NCBI GenBank assembly: GCA_026002875.1
Contig: BPGE01000001.1
Coordinates: 3,472,001 to 3,536,000, forward strand
Length of the DNA stretch: 64,000 bases
Direction: 5' to 3'
DNA from: Bryobacteraceae bacterium
Lineage (GTDB): Bacteria > Acidobacteriota > Terriglobia > Bryobacterales > Bryobacteraceae
Below are positions 1-10,638 of the stretch, piece after piece; the stretch's first letter is position 1, and the number at the start of each line of letters is the position of its first letter. A program made the translations under genes and the position numbers. The notes under the pieces are model-generated. The model saw only the letters and a list, made by a program, of their open reading frames with translations. It did not search any database and was not told the DNA's origin.

Positions 1-605
1 CGCTGCCGGACGTACTCGGCCATTTCGGGGTCGAGCGGCGGCAAGACCTGGTCCGCGGCTTCGATGAGCGTCACCTCCAGCCCGCGGCGGGCGAGATTCT
101 CGACCATCTCCAGGCCGATGAATCCGCCGCCGATGACCACGGCGCGCTTCGCCTGATGCCGGCTGATCCAATCCCGGATCTGTTCGCTGTCGGGCACGGT
201 GCGGACGGTGAAGATGCCGGGCAGGCCGATGCCTTCCAGCGGCGGCGTGACCGGAGACGCTCCGGGAGAAAGCACCAACGCGTCGTAGGGCTCGCGGTAT
301 TCTTCGCCGCCGACCAGATCGCGGATGACGAGTTCGCGCTTCTCCCGGTCAATGCGGACGGCCTCGTGCTGCGTGCGCACCTCGATGCGGAAACGCTGGC
401 GGAACAGCTCCGGCGAGGCCTGCAGGAGCTTCCCTTCCTCGCGGATCACGTCTCCGACGTAGTACGGCAGGCCGCAGTTGGCAAACGACACGTACGGTCC
501 GCGCTCGAGCACGATGATCGCGGCCTGCTCGTCCAGCCGCCGCAGCCGCGCGGCGCAGGTGGCGCCGCCGGCCACACCGCCCACGATCAGAATCTTCTTG
601 GCCAT
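1..605 (-). CDS. CoA-disulfide reductase-like FAD/NAD(P)-dependent oxidoreductase (3'-truncated by window edge)
   Basis: The first 201 residues are visible; the C-terminus lies outside the window. The N-terminus has an FAD-binding glycine motif (VGGVAGGATCAARLRR, residues 8-23). The redox-active Cys44 is in FANCGLPYYVGD, the single-cysteine signature of the CoA-disulfide reductase / NADH oxidase branch, and differs from the CxxxxC of glutathione reductases. A second glycine-rich NAD(P) motif (VVIGGGFIGLEMVE) begins near residue 158. The start is ATG at 605, preceded closely by AGAGAGG. Family members reduce CoA disulfides, polysulfide or oxygen; many carry a C-terminal rhodanese domain, which cannot be checked here. 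The exact substrate is unknown. Confidence 0.85.
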   Translation of the reverse strand, partial: MAKKILIVGGVAGGATCAARLRRLDEQAAIIVLERGPYVSFANCGLPYYVGDVIREEGKLLQASPELFRQRFRIEVRTQHEAVRIDREKRELVIRDLVGGEEYREPYDALVLSPGASPVTPPLEGIGLPGIFTVRTVPDSEQIRDWISRHQAKRAVVIGGGFIGLEMVENLARRGLEVTLIEAADQVLPPLDPEMAEYVRQ

Positions 606-762
606 GTTCCTCTCTGGATTGTCGCAGTCTCAGGCAGGACGCCGCGGCCCGAAGGTGGTTCCGGCCCTTGGCCGGCGTGGAATGCCGGACCGCGGCTCTT
701 TTTTAAAGATGCTGCCTCCCCGCGCGGGGTGACGGGGCAGGACGGGAGCCGCCTCTCCGAGT
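606..762. other. Intergenic spacer downstream of the atp operon
   Basis: No coding potential is evident. It contains a short GC palindrome (CCCCGCGCGGGG, 718-729) that could help end atp transcription, but no T-run follows directly on the minus strand, so a terminator is not claimed. Confidence 0.4.
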
Positions 763-1170
763 CTATTTGTGCGAGGCGGCCTCGAGGCGGGCGCGGGCGC
801 GGGCGGCGGCGTTGAGAGCGCGGGCGATGTCGACGCCGGGCGCCGGATTCAGGATGCGCTCTTCGGCGCGCTTCAGCGCCGCCTGGGCGCGCGCCAGGTC
901 GATTTCATCGGCGCTTTCGGCGCGGTTGGCGAGGACGCGGATGCGGTCCGGCCCTGCTTCGACGTAGCCGCCGATGACCGACATCCACTTCTTCTGCCCG
1001 TTATCGAGCTCGTAGACGAGCACGCCCGTGCCGAGTTCGGCCAGCAGCGGAGCGTGCTCGGGGAGGATGCCGAGATAGCCGTTGGCCGCCGGCACCTGGG
1101 CCTGGCGGACGTTCTCCCGGAGCAGCATCCGCTCCGGGGTCGCCACTTCCAGCCGCAGCAGTCCAGCCAT
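763..1170 (-). CDS. atpC: F1 ATP synthase epsilon subunit
   Basis: This 135-residue protein has the usual epsilon size and two-part structure: an N-terminal beta-sandwich (MAGLLRLEVATPERMLL, then GYLGILPEHAPLL near residues 32-44) and a C-terminal helical hairpin rich in Ala, Arg and Glu. Epsilon sits on the central stalk with gamma and can inhibit ATP hydrolysis. It is the last gene of the atp operon, 3 nt after atpD, which is the normal position. Confidence 0.95.
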   Translation of the reverse strand: MAGLLRLEVATPERMLLRENVRQAQVPAANGYLGILPEHAPLLAELGTGVLVYELDNGQKKWMSVIGGYVEAGPDRIRVLANRAESADEIDLARAQAALKRAEERILNPAPGVDIARALNAAARARARLEAASHK

Positions 1171-1173
1171 GGC

Positions 1174-3505
<2,332 letters not shown>

Positions 3506-3517
3506 GGTGCCTCCGCG

Positions 3518-5044
3518 CTACTGGAGCTTGTGCTCGGCCTTGAAGCGCTGCTTGAACTCGGCCATCATCTTCTCGATCCGCGCCTTCAGGTCTTCGCTGA
3601 TCGCTTTCTTCTCGCGGATCTCGGCCGGAATCTCGGGATGCGTGGCATCCACGTAGCGGTAGAGCTCGGCCTCGAATTGCTGGCAGGCTTCCACCGGCAG
3701 ATCGTCCAGGTACCCGTTGACGCCGGCGAACAGGATCAGCACCTGCTTCTCGACCGGCAGCGGATGATACTGCGGCTGCTTGAGGATTTCCGTCAGGCGC
3801 CGGCCGCGGTTCAGCTGCGCCTGCGAGGCTTTGTCGAGGTCGGAGCCGAACTGCGCGAACGCCGCCAGGGCGCGGTACTGGGCGAGGTCGAGGCGGAGCG
3901 AGCCGGCCACCTGCTTCATGGCCTTGATCTGCGCGTTGCCGCCGACGCGGCTCACCGAGATGCCGACGTCGACCGCCGGGCGGATGTTCGAGTTGAACAG
4001 GTCCGTCTGGAGGAAGATCTGGCCGTCGGTGATCGAGATGACGTTGGTGGGGATGTAGGCGGAGACGTCGCCGGCCTGGGTTTCAATGAAGGGCAGCGCG
4101 GTGAGCGAGCCGCCGCCGAGCTTCTCGTTCAGCTTCGCCGCGCGCTCGAGCAGGCGCGAGTGCAGGTAGAACACGTCGCCCGGGTAAGCCTCGCGTCCCG
4201 GGGGCCGCCGCAGCAGCAGCGAGATCTCGCGGTAGGCGGCCGCCTGCTTGCTGAGGTCGTCGTAGATGCAGAGGGCGTGGCCGCCGCGGTCGCGGAAGTA
4301 TTCGCCCATGGCGCAGCCGGCGTACGGGGCGATGTACTGCAGCGCGGCCGACTCGCTCGCCGTGGCGGCGACGACGATCGTGTAGTCCATGGCGCCGTAG
4401 TCGGTGAGCGTCTTGACGACCTGCGCCACGGTGGAGCGCTTCTGGCCGATGGCGACGTAGATGCAGATGACGTCCTGGCCCTTCTGGTTGATGATGGTGT
4501 CGATCGCGATGGCGGTCTTGCCGGTCTGGCGGTCGCCGATGATGAGCTCGCGCTGGCCGCGGCCGATGGGGATAAGGGCGTCGATGGCCTTGATGCCGGT
4601 CTGCAGCGGCTCGCGCACGGGTTTGCGGTCGATGACGCCGGGCGCGAGGCGCTCGACGGGGCCGTAGTGCTCGGTCTTGATGGGCCCCTTGTCGTCGATG
4701 GGCTCGCCGAGAGCGTTGACGACGCGGCCGATGAGCGCCTCGCCCACCGGCACGGACATGATGCGCCGCGTGCGGCGCACTTCGTCGCCTTCCTTGATGA
4801 CGTGCGGCTCGCCGAGCAGCACGACGCCCACCTCGTCTTCCTCGAGGTTCATGGCCAGGCCCACAACGCCGTGGGGCAGCTCCACCAGCTCGCCCGCCAT
4901 CACCTTGTCGAGCCCGTGTACGCGCGCGATGCCGTCGCCTACCGTGACCACATACCCGGTTTCGGCGACTTCCACCGCCTTGTCGTAGCTCTCGATCTCC
5001 TCCCGCAGCACGCGGGCGATTTCATCGGCACGAATCTGAGCCAT
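3518..5044 (-). CDS. atpA: F1 ATP synthase alpha subunit
   Basis: The 508-residue non-catalytic nucleotide-binding subunit has the P-loop GDRQTGKT (residues 170-177), followed by the [14 protein letters not shown] segment and the C-terminal helical domain ending [11 protein letters not shown]. It alternates with beta in the F1 head and contributes the arginine finger to the catalytic sites. It lies between atpH and atpG in the standard F1 order. Confidence 0.98.
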   Translation of the reverse strand: MAQIRADEIARVLREEIESYDKAVEVAETGYVVTVGDGIARVHGLDKVMAGELVELPHGVVGLAMNLEEDEVGVVLLGEPHVIKEGDEVRRTRRIMSVPVGEALIGRVVNALGEPIDDKGPIKTEHYGPVERLAPGVIDRKPVREPLQTGIKAIDALIPIGRGQRELIIGDRQTGKTAIAIDTIINQKGQDVICIYVAIGQKRSTVAQVVKTLTDYGAMDYTIVVAATASESAALQYIAPYAGCAMGEYFRDRGGHALCIYDDLSKQAAAYREISLLLRRPPGREAYPGDVFYLHSRLLERAAKLNEKLGGGSLTALPFIETQAGDVSAYIPTNVISITDGQIFLQTDLFNSNIRPAVDVGISVSRVGGNAQIKAMKQVAGSLRLDLAQYRALAAFAQFGSDLDKASQAQLNRGRRLTEILKQPQYHPLPVEKQVLILFAGVNGYLDDLPVEACQQFEAELYRYVDATHPEIPAEIREKKAISEDLKARIEKMMAEFKQRFKAEHKLQ

Positions 5045-5074
5045 AACTGAAATTCCTGTCTGATCTGCCTCGTG

Positions 5075-5629
5075 TCAACTTCCGCTCACCAACCGCCGCC
5101 GCAACGCGTCCAGATGCCCCCGCACGGAACCGTCGAAAACCGAGGAGCCGATCCGCACCGCCACGCCGCCCACCAGCCCCGCGTCCACCGCATAGCCGCA
5201 GCGCACCTGGCCGCCGGTGGCGCGCGCCAGAGCCTCTTCAATCGCTTTTTTCTGCTCTTCCGTCACCGGCAGAGCGCTGCGCACTTCGGCGCGCACGATG
5301 CCTTCAGCTTCGTCGAGCAGCGCCTGGTAGCGGTCCCGGATCTGCTCGAGCAGCGCCAGCCGCCTCTTCTTCGTCACAACGTTGAGAAAATTCCGCACCG
5401 GACGGCCCGCTCCGATGGCCTCGCACAGCCGCGCAATCACGCGCATTTTGTGCCCGTGGTCGACCACCGGCGACAGCAGCGCCGTGCGCAGATCCCGGCT
5501 TTCGCGGAACAGCGCCGCGAACTGCGAGATCTGGTCCAGAGCCGCTTCGGCAGCCGCCGCGCCGCCTTCCGCCTGCGCCACTTCCAGCAGCGCCTTCGCG
5601 TATTGGTTGGCCAGAGCCAGTTCCGCCAT
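5075..5629 (-). CDS. atpH: ATP synthase delta subunit (OSCP-type)
   Basis: This 184-residue protein joins the peripheral stalk to the top of the F1 head. The N-terminal helical domain (MAELALANQYAKALLEVAQ) and the C-terminal part GLVGGVAVRIGSSVFDGSVR (around 150-172) are typical of delta/OSCP. It is located between the two b-type subunits and atpA, as expected for an F1 operon that includes its stalk genes. Confidence 0.95.
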   Translation of the reverse strand: MAELALANQYAKALLEVAQAEGGAAAAEAALDQISQFAALFRESRDLRTALLSPVVDHGHKMRVIARLCEAIGAGRPVRNFLNVVTKKRRLALLEQIRDRYQALLDEAEGIVRAEVRSALPVTEEQKKAIEEALARATGGQVRCGYAVDAGLVGGVAVRIGSSVFDGSVRGHLDALRRRLVSGS

Positions 5630-5638
5630 GCCGTGCTC

Positions 5639-6202
5639 CTAGTTCCTACCGTCGAGCGAGCGCACGAACCGCTCCACCAGACGCTCCTGCGCGCCGCGGG
5701 CCACTTCTCCGGCCAGCCGCTTCTCCGCCATCTCCACGGCGAGATCGACGGCCATGGCGCGCAGCTCCTTTTTCGCGTGATCCACGGCCGAAGCGATCTC
5801 GAGCTGCGCCTGCTGCTCGACTTTCTCGAGCAGCCGCTGCGTTTCGGCCTGCATCTCGCGCGCCTCGACGGCCATTTCCTCGGCGGCCTGCATTTTCAAC
5901 GCCTCGATTTCGAGCTCGAGGAAGGCCACCTTCTCTTCCACGGCCCTCGTGTGCCGCTCGGCTTCAGCCGCCTTCTTCTGGGCCTGCTCCAGCTGCTTGA
6001 GGATGGCGGCCTGCTGACTCCGCAACGCGGGCAGGCCGAACTTCACGGCAAGGAAGCCCAGGCCCGCGGCCAGAATGGCGAAGTTGAACCACTTGTAGCC
6101 GAGATACGGGTCGCCCCCGTGCTCTTCGCCGTGTCCGGCGGCCTCCGGGGAAGCCAGCGCCAGAGACGCCGCCATCACCGCCAGCAGCAGGATCCGCCTC
6201 AT
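5639..6202 (-). CDS. atpF: ATP synthase b subunit with N-terminal signal-like segment
   Basis: This 187-residue peripheral-stalk subunit starts with a hydrophobic signal-peptide-like stretch (MRRILLLAVMAASLALA, residues 1-17), then a short His/Glu-rich loop. A second membrane segment (FNFAILAAGLGFLAVKFG, about 40-57) and a long charged coiled coil follow. Classical b subunits have only one N-terminal membrane segment. A cleaved leader would leave the N-terminus outside the membrane. It overlaps the preceding b-type gene by 4 nt, suggesting translational coupling and formation of a b/b' heterodimer. Confidence 0.9.
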   Translation of the reverse strand: MRRILLLAVMAASLALASPEAAGHGEEHGGDPYLGYKWFNFAILAAGLGFLAVKFGLPALRSQQAAILKQLEQAQKKAAEAERHTRAVEEKVAFLELEIEALKMQAAEEMAVEAREMQAETQRLLEKVEQQAQLEIASAVDHAKKELRAMAVDLAVEMAEKRLAGEVARGAQERLVERFVRSLDGRN

Positions 6203-6648
6203 TGCGCCCTCCCGGCCAGCACGGTCTCCGCGATCGCATCCGCGAGGCGCGCCGCTTCCTCGCGCAGGGCCTGCCTGGCGTTTTCCGCTTCCGCCTGAAT
6301 CTCGGCTTTGGCCGCTTCCACCCGCTCCCGCGCCCGCTGCCGCGCCTCGGCCAGCAGCGCCGCGCGCTCGGCGGCCATCCGTTTGCGCTCGGCCTCCTGC
6401 TGATCGAAGATCTCTGCCTGGGCCTGACGCAGGCTGTTTTCGTATTCCTGGATGCGCGCCTGCGCCCGCTCCATCGCCGCCTGGCAGGACTCGAGCACGC
6501 CTTCCGTCCGCTGCCGCCGCTCCTCGATCACGCGGTCCAGGGGCTGGAAAAGAACTTTCTTGAGGAACCAGTGGAGGAGGATGACCAGGAAGAATGTGGG
6601 CAAGGCTCGAACGATGATGCCTTGCAGGGCATGAAATATCTGTTCCAT
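6199..6648 (-). CDS. atpF: ATP synthase b'-type subunit
   Basis: The 149-residue protein has one N-terminal membrane segment (residues 11-24, IVRALPTFFLVILL) followed by KKVLFQPLDRVIEERRQRTE and an uninterrupted alpha-helical coiled coil to the C-terminus. It is the first gene of the operon and overlaps the next b gene by 4 nt. Two unequal b genes in tandem are known from cyanobacteria and alphaproteobacteria, where they form a heterodimeric stalk. Which of the two should be called b' is a naming choice. Confidence 0.9.
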   Translation of the reverse strand: MEQIFHALQGIIVRALPTFFLVILLHWFLKKVLFQPLDRVIEERRQRTEGVLESCQAAMERAQARIQEYENSLRQAQAEIFDQQEAERKRMAAERAALLAEARQRARERVEAAKAEIQAEAENARQALREEAARLADAIAETVLAGRAQ

Positions 6649-6736
6649 CGCGACGCGTTTCGAGAGAAGCGGACAGGGCCGGAAGCGGAACCGGGGCCCT
6701 GAAGGAACGGCGAACGGCGCGCCGGCCCGAAAGAAA

Positions 6737-6766
6737 AGGCTATCACGGTCTGATTCAGGGGGTCAA
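6737..6766 (-). promoter_or_regulatory. Probable sigma70-type promoter of the atp operon
   Basis: On the minus strand, TTGACC (6766-6761) and TAGCCT (6742-6737) are separated by 18 nt. The -35 matches 5 of 6 consensus bases; the -10 matches only 3 of 6. It lies about 90 nt upstream of the first ATP synthase gene and just downstream of the terminator of the preceding gene, so the position fits. Confidence 0.45.
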
Positions 6767-6781
6767 ACCGGCCCGGAAAGG

Positions 6782-6817
6782 AAAAAGGGCCGGACCCGCG
6801 GCTGCGGGACCGGCCCT
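6782..6817 (-). terminator. Intrinsic terminator of the Gfo/Idh gene
   Basis: An 8-bp stem AGGGCCGG/CCGGCCCT (6786-6793 with 6810-6817) is extended by CCCGC/GCGGG after one A-A mismatch, with a 4-nt loop. On the minus strand the hairpin is followed by a short T-run (plus-strand AAAAA, 6782-6786). It starts 25 nt after the stop of the Gfo/Idh gene. Confidence 0.85.
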
Positions 6818-6841
6818 GATCCTTTGCGCGGCGGAAGAGTC

Positions 6842-8170
6842 TCAGGCGCGCACGGGCTTGTCGGTCACCCGGAAGTTCTTCTCGTCGAAGTAGAGCACCT
6901 TGCCCTGCCGGTAGCTCATCACGGCCATGGTGATCACCACCTGGGCGCGGGCTGCGGTTTCCACGTCGAGCGTGGGCTTCTGGCGCGTGCGCATGCAGTC
7001 GAGGAAGTTGCCGATGTGCGCCATCATCGTGTCCTTGTTCTCGACCTCGATCTTGATCGGCTCCTCGCCGAACTTCTCCTTGTACTCCGCGCTGATGACG
7101 CGCTTTTCGGGCTTCACCGTGATGAACGGCGCATAGCCTTCGAACCGGCCGTGCTCGACCATCACGATCGTTCCCTCGTGGCCGCGCACCGTGCCGGGGA
7201 TGTGTTCGGAGTTGGCCATGGAGCTCGACAGCACCACCGAGAAGCCTTTCGGGTATTCGGCGATCATGTGGAAGGTGTCGGGCACCTCGCGCTCGTCCTT
7301 GAAGACGTAGATGCCGCCGGAAGCGGCCACGCGGTGCGGATACTGCGGCTCGCCCCAGCAGATGTTGAACGGCGCCATCACATGGAAGAACAGATCCGTG
7401 GCGATGCCGCCCGAGTAGTCCCAATACTTGCGGAAGCGGAAGAAGCGGTCGGCGTCATAGGGGCGCCTGGGCGCCTTGCCGAGCCACATCTTCCAGTCGA
7501 TGTAATCGTCGCCCTTGGCCTCGGGGCCGGCGGCGGGGTCGATCTTCCAGTTCCACTCGCCTTCGACGGAGTTGCGGTGGTAGGAGCCCTGGCTCATGAT
7601 CATCTTGCCGATCATGCCGTCGGCGATGGCCTTGCGCGCCTTCCACCACTGGTCGCCGGAGGTCGTCTGCGAGCCCACCTGCACGACGCGGCCGGTTTCG
7701 CGCACGGTGTTGATGAGCGCCTTGACCTCCTCGATGGTGTGGCACATGGGCTTCTCGAGGTAGACGTCCTTGCCCTTGTCCATGGCCTCGAGCGCGATCT
7801 GCGCGTGCCAGTGGTCGGGCGTGGCGACGATGACGGCGTCGACGTCCTTGTCTTCGAGAATCTCGCGGTAGTCGAGCGTTCCCTTGCACTGGAAGCGCTC
7901 TTTGGCCAACGTCACGCGTTTCTGGTAGACGTCGCAGACGCCGGTGATCTGGCAGGCGTTCGGCTTCACCTGTTCGGCGTAGCGCTGGAAGCGCTCAGCG
8001 ACGTAAAAGCCGCGGCCGCCGGCGCCGATGACGGCCACGTTGATGCGGTCGTTGGCGCCGATGACGCGGCCGGGGTTCAGCTTGTTGGCGGTCCTGGCTG
8101 TCGCGGATGAGGCGAGGAGCGCGGCGGCGCCGGCCACGAAGGCGCGGCGGTCGGTCTGATTCTGTGTCAT
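6842..8170 (-). CDS. Gfo/Idh/MocA family oxidoreductase, Tat-type signal
   Basis: A 442-residue dehydrogenase-like protein. Residues 1-24 ([19 protein letters not shown]) look like a twin-arginine signal. A Rossmann motif [10 protein letters not shown] lies at 45-54, followed by ATPDHWHAQ and the conserved EKPMCHT, typical of NAD(P)-dependent sugar or cyclitol oxidoreductases. ATG 8170 was chosen because AAGGTGG lies 8 nt upstream and the signal motif starts there; longer in-frame starts add unconvincing sequence. Such secreted paralogues are abundant in Acidobacteriota and Planctomycetota. The substrate is unknown. Confidence 0.9.
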   Translation of the reverse strand: MTQNQTDRRAFVAGAAALLASSATARTANKLNPGRVIGANDRINVAVIGAGGRGFYVAERFQRYAEQVKPNACQITGVCDVYQKRVTLAKERFQCKGTLDYREILEDKDVDAVIVATPDHWHAQIALEAMDKGKDVYLEKPMCHTIEEVKALINTVRETGRVVQVGSQTTSGDQWWKARKAIADGMIGKMIMSQGSYHRNSVEGEWNWKIDPAAGPEAKGDDYIDWKMWLGKAPRRPYDADRFFRFRKYWDYSGGIATDLFFHVMAPFNICWGEPQYPHRVAASGGIYVFKDEREVPDTFHMIAEYPKGFSVVLSSSMANSEHIPGTVRGHEGTIVMVEHGRFEGYAPFITVKPEKRVISAEYKEKFGEEPIKIEVENKDTMMAHIGNFLDCMRTRQKPTLDVETAARAQVVITMAVMSYRQGKVLYFDEKNFRVTDKPVRA

Positions 8171-8204
8171 GGATGATGCCACCTTGTCCGGGGAGTTCAG
8201 CTTC

Positions 8205-8210
8205 ATTCTA
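8205..8210 (-). promoter_or_regulatory. Candidate -10 element of the Gfo/Idh gene
   Basis: TAGAAT on the minus strand is 34 nt upstream of ATG 8170 and would give a leader of about 28 nt that contains the AAGGTGG ribosome binding site. No good -35 hexamer is visible. The divergent nfeD-type gene starts at 8274, so the region probably holds two divergent promoters. Confidence 0.35.
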
Positions 8211-8273
8211 TCCGCACGGCGGCGCACGGCGCACCCGCTGTGATATGCTTGCGCGGGATTGCAGGAGGCCCGC

Positions 8274-8723
8274 ATGGAGGAGTTTGCCGTTTCCTGGTGG
8301 CTCTGGGTCGTTCTCGGCATCGTCCTGCTGGTGGGCGAGGTGCTGACGCCGGGAGGGTTTTACATCTTCTTTTTCGGCGCCAGCGCCGTCTGCGTGGGCC
8401 TGCTGAAGCTGCTCGGCTTCACTCAGGGGCTGATCAGCGAGGGGTTGCTGTTCGTCGGCCTGGCCATCTGCGGCGTCGCCTTCCTGCGCAAGCCCTTGAT
8501 GGAGAGGTTTCAGCCGAAGACGGCGTCGCATCCCGACGAGGACCGGCTGGTGGGGGAAACAGCCGTCGCTTCGCAGGAGATCGCGCCGGGAGGATTCGGC
8601 AAGGTCGAGCTGCGCGGGTCGGTCTGGAATGCGGTCAACGACGGGGACGGCGTCATCGCCGCATCCGAACGCTGCCGCGTCGTTGCGGTGGAGGGTCTGA
8701 CGCTGCGCGTGCGGCGCAGCTGA
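8274..8723 (+). CDS. NfeD-like membrane protein
   Basis: A 149-residue protein with two to three N-terminal membrane segments ([17 protein letters not shown], residues about 7-23, then [18 protein letters not shown] and a third) and a C-terminal OB-fold-like domain ([20 protein letters not shown] onward). The start at 8274 is set by AGGAGG 5 nt upstream. NfeD proteins are encoded next to SPFH/stomatin proteins and are thought to act with them in membrane microdomains; here the SPFH gene follows 38 nt later. Confidence 0.85.
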   Translation: MEEFAVSWWLWVVLGIVLLVGEVLTPGGFYIFFFGASAVCVGLLKLLGFTQGLISEGLLFVGLAICGVAFLRKPLMERFQPKTASHPDEDRLVGETAVASQEIAPGGFGKVELRGSVWNAVNDGDGVIAASERCRVVAVEGLTLRVRRS

Positions 8724-8761
8724 GCCATTCGTGCTGACTGTTTGAGAGGAGGAATCAACCA

Positions 8762-9769
8762 GTGGAAATCGGCGCATTGATCGTCGTCTTCTTTGTCATC
8801 TTCCTGGCGCTTGTCGTCATCGCCAAGACCGCCGTCGTCGTGCCGCAGCAATCGGCTTACATCGTCGAGCGCCTCGGCAAGTACTCCGGAACGCTCTACG
8901 CCGGCTTCCACATTCTGGTGCCGTTCATCGACGTCATCCGCTACAGGCACTCGCTGAAAGAACAGGCCATCGACATCCCCGAACAGATCTGCATCACGCG
9001 CGACAACGTGCGCGTCAACATCGACGGCGTGCTGTATCTGAAAGTGCTCAATCCCGAGCGCGCCTCGTACGGCATCGCCGACTACATCTTCGCCATCACC
9101 CAGCTGGCGCAGACGACGCTGCGCAGCGAGATCGGCAAGATCGATCTCGACCGCACGTTCGAGGAGCGCACCAACATCAACGCCGCGGTGGTCAGCGAGC
9201 TCGACAAGGCCAGCGAGCCGTGGGGCGTCAAGGTGCTGCGCTACGAGATCAAGACGATCAACCCGCCGGCCGACATCCTGGGGGCGATGGAGAAGCAGAT
9301 GCGCGCCGAGCGCGAAAAGCGCGCCACGATCCTCAGCTCGGAAGCCGCCCGCGAAGCGGCCATCAACACGGCGGAAGGCGAGAAGCAGAAGGTGATCAAG
9401 GCCAGCGAGGCGCGCCGGCAGCAGCAGATCAACGAAGCCGAAGGCCAGGCGCAGGCGATTCTCGCCATCGCCCAGGCCACCGCCGAGGGCATCCGCCGCG
9501 TGGCCCAGGCGATCAACGAGCCGGGCGGCTTCGAGGCCGTCCAGTTGCGGGTGGCCGAACAGTACATCGCCGAGTTCGGCCGCATCGCCAAGACGTCTTC
9601 CACCGTGGTGGTGCCGTCGAACCTGAGCGACGTGGCCTCGATCCTGAGCGTGGCGATGAACGTGATCCGCCACACGTCGGGCGAGGCGCCGCCTGCGCCG
9701 CCCCCGCCGCCGCAGCCGCGCCGTCCGCAGGCGCCGCCGCAGCCGCCTCCGCCGCCGGCGCAGTTCTGA
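8762..9769 (+). CDS. SPFH/Band 7 domain protein (stomatin/paraslipin type)
   Basis: A 335-residue membrane-anchored protein: N-terminal hydrophobic anchor (residues 4-21), SPFH domain from about 22 (VVVPQQSAYIVERLGKYSGT) to 200, a long Ala/Glu/Lys coiled coil (about 175-245), and a proline-rich C-terminal tail from about 305. The start is GTG 8762 with AGGAGG 9 nt upstream. It forms an apparent operon with the NfeD-like gene. Members oligomerise at membranes and influence proteolysis or lipid organisation; the precise role here is not known. Confidence 0.92.
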   Translation: MEIGALIVVFFVIFLALVVIAKTAVVVPQQSAYIVERLGKYSGTLYAGFHILVPFIDVIRYRHSLKEQAIDIPEQICITRDNVRVNIDGVLYLKVLNPERASYGIADYIFAITQLAQTTLRSEIGKIDLDRTFEERTNINAAVVSELDKASEPWGVKVLRYEIKTINPPADILGAMEKQMRAEREKRATILSSEAAREAAINTAEGEKQKVIKASEARRQQQINEAEGQAQAILAIAQATAEGIRRVAQAINEPGGFEAVQLRVAEQYIAEFGRIAKTSSTVVVPSNLSDVASILSVAMNVIRHTSGEAPPAPPPPPQPRRPQAPPQPPPPPAQF

Positions 9770-9850
9770 GCGGGCAGATCCGGCCGCGTCCTGACCGGTG
9801 GACCGCACGCTACTGGCGTCCGCGCTGTCAAGAAAGCACGGGTTGTCGGC

Positions 9851-9856
9851 TAGAAT
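9851..9856 (+). promoter_or_regulatory. -10-like element close to the start (possible leaderless mRNA)
   Basis: TAGAAT ends 8 nt before GTG 9865. A transcript starting about 7 nt after this hexamer would have almost no leader, and no Shine-Dalgarno sequence is visible. The same arrangement recurs upstream of six other genes in the window. Confidence 0.5.
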
Positions 9857-9864
9857 AGAAGTCC

Positions 9865-10248
9865 GTGTCCGAGCCTCGGAAGTCGTTCCGGTTTTCGCAC
9901 CGACAGTCGGTCGGCCTGGTGTTTCTCTGCACGCTGTTCGGCGTGGCGGCGCAGTATTTCATCAAGTCGAGCGGCATGCAGATGGCCCAGATCACGCTGG
10001 CTGCCCTGCTCGCCAACTGGCAGCTCTGGACCGGGCTCAGCCTGTACGGCGTCAGCACGGGGCTGCTGATTCTCGCCCTGCGCGACGGAGAGCTGTCGCT
10101 GCTGTATCCGGTGATTTCGCTGACGTATGTCTGGGTGACCATCCTCTCCGTGCTGGTGTTTCAGGAGAAAGTCACGATTTTTAAAACCGCCGGCGTGGCG
10201 ACGATCTGCTGCGGCGTGGCGCTGCTCGGCAAGGGGAAGAGCGAATGA
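9865..10248 (+). CDS. Half-size EamA/SMR-type membrane protein, first of a pair
   Basis: A 127-residue, four-helix protein of small-multidrug-resistance size and DMT-superfamily type: a segment around 16-32, then LWTGLSLYGVSTGLLILALR, GELSLLYPVISLTYVWVTIL and a last helix near 105-122. The motif LLYPVISLTYVW resembles that of EamA-type and ArnE/ArnF-type flippases. GTG 9865 is the apparent start. It overlaps the next, related gene by 4 nt, so the two probably form a heterodimer. Transport of a lipid-linked sugar is possible but unproven. Confidence 0.8.
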   Translation: MSEPRKSFRFSHRQSVGLVFLCTLFGVAAQYFIKSSGMQMAQITLAALLANWQLWTGLSLYGVSTGLLILALRDGELSLLYPVISLTYVWVTILSVLVFQEKVTIFKTAGVATICCGVALLGKGKSE

Positions 10249-10595
10249 GCACGCCGGCCAGGTCGATTTTTCTGGTCCTCATCGCCAGCTTCATCGGCAG
10301 CTTTGGCGCGGTGTTCCTCAAGTTCGGCGCAGGGCGGCTGCACCGGCGGATCTCAACGCTGCTGTTCAACTGGCGGCTGGCGGCGGGCGTCGCCCTGTAC
10401 CTTCTGTCGTTTGTTTTTTACTTCCTCGGCGTCCGCGAGGGCGAGCTGAGCGTGCTGTATCCGATGGTGGCGCTCGGCTACATCTGGACGATGTTCTGGT
10501 CGCGGCTGTTTTTCGGCGAGCCGCTGACGCGCCGAAAGGCGGGCGGCATCCTGCTGATCCTGGCGGGCGTGGCTCTGCTGAATTTCCCGGGCTGA
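10245..10595 (+). CDS. Half-size EamA/SMR-type membrane protein, second of a pair
   Basis: A 116-residue, four-helix protein related to the preceding gene (shared GELSVLYPMVALGYIW motif, same helix pattern). The ATG overlaps the upstream stop (ATGA), implying coupled translation. Paired small DMT proteins such as ArnE/ArnF act as heterodimers. Downstream genes for GDP-mannose synthesis and a glycosyltransferase suggest, but do not show, a role in moving a glycan precursor. Confidence 0.8.
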   Translation: MSTPARSIFLVLIASFIGSFGAVFLKFGAGRLHRRISTLLFNWRLAAGVALYLLSFVFYFLGVREGELSVLYPMVALGYIWTMFWSRLFFGEPLTRRKAGGILLILAGVALLNFPG

Positions 10596-10623
10596 ACGCT
10601 GCCGCCCGCTGCCCGCGGCCCGC

Positions 10624-10629
10624 TATCCT
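10624..10629 (+). promoter_or_regulatory. -10-like element close to the start (possible leaderless mRNA)
   Basis: TATCCT ends 9 nt before ATG 10639, and no ribosome binding site is visible. It matches the spacing seen upstream of several other genes in this window. Confidence 0.4.
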
Positions 10630-10638
10630 CAATACGAG

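Noticed and set aside
718-729. CCCCGCGCGGGG as atp operon terminator
   Set aside because: The stem is short and there is no adjacent T-run on the minus strand.
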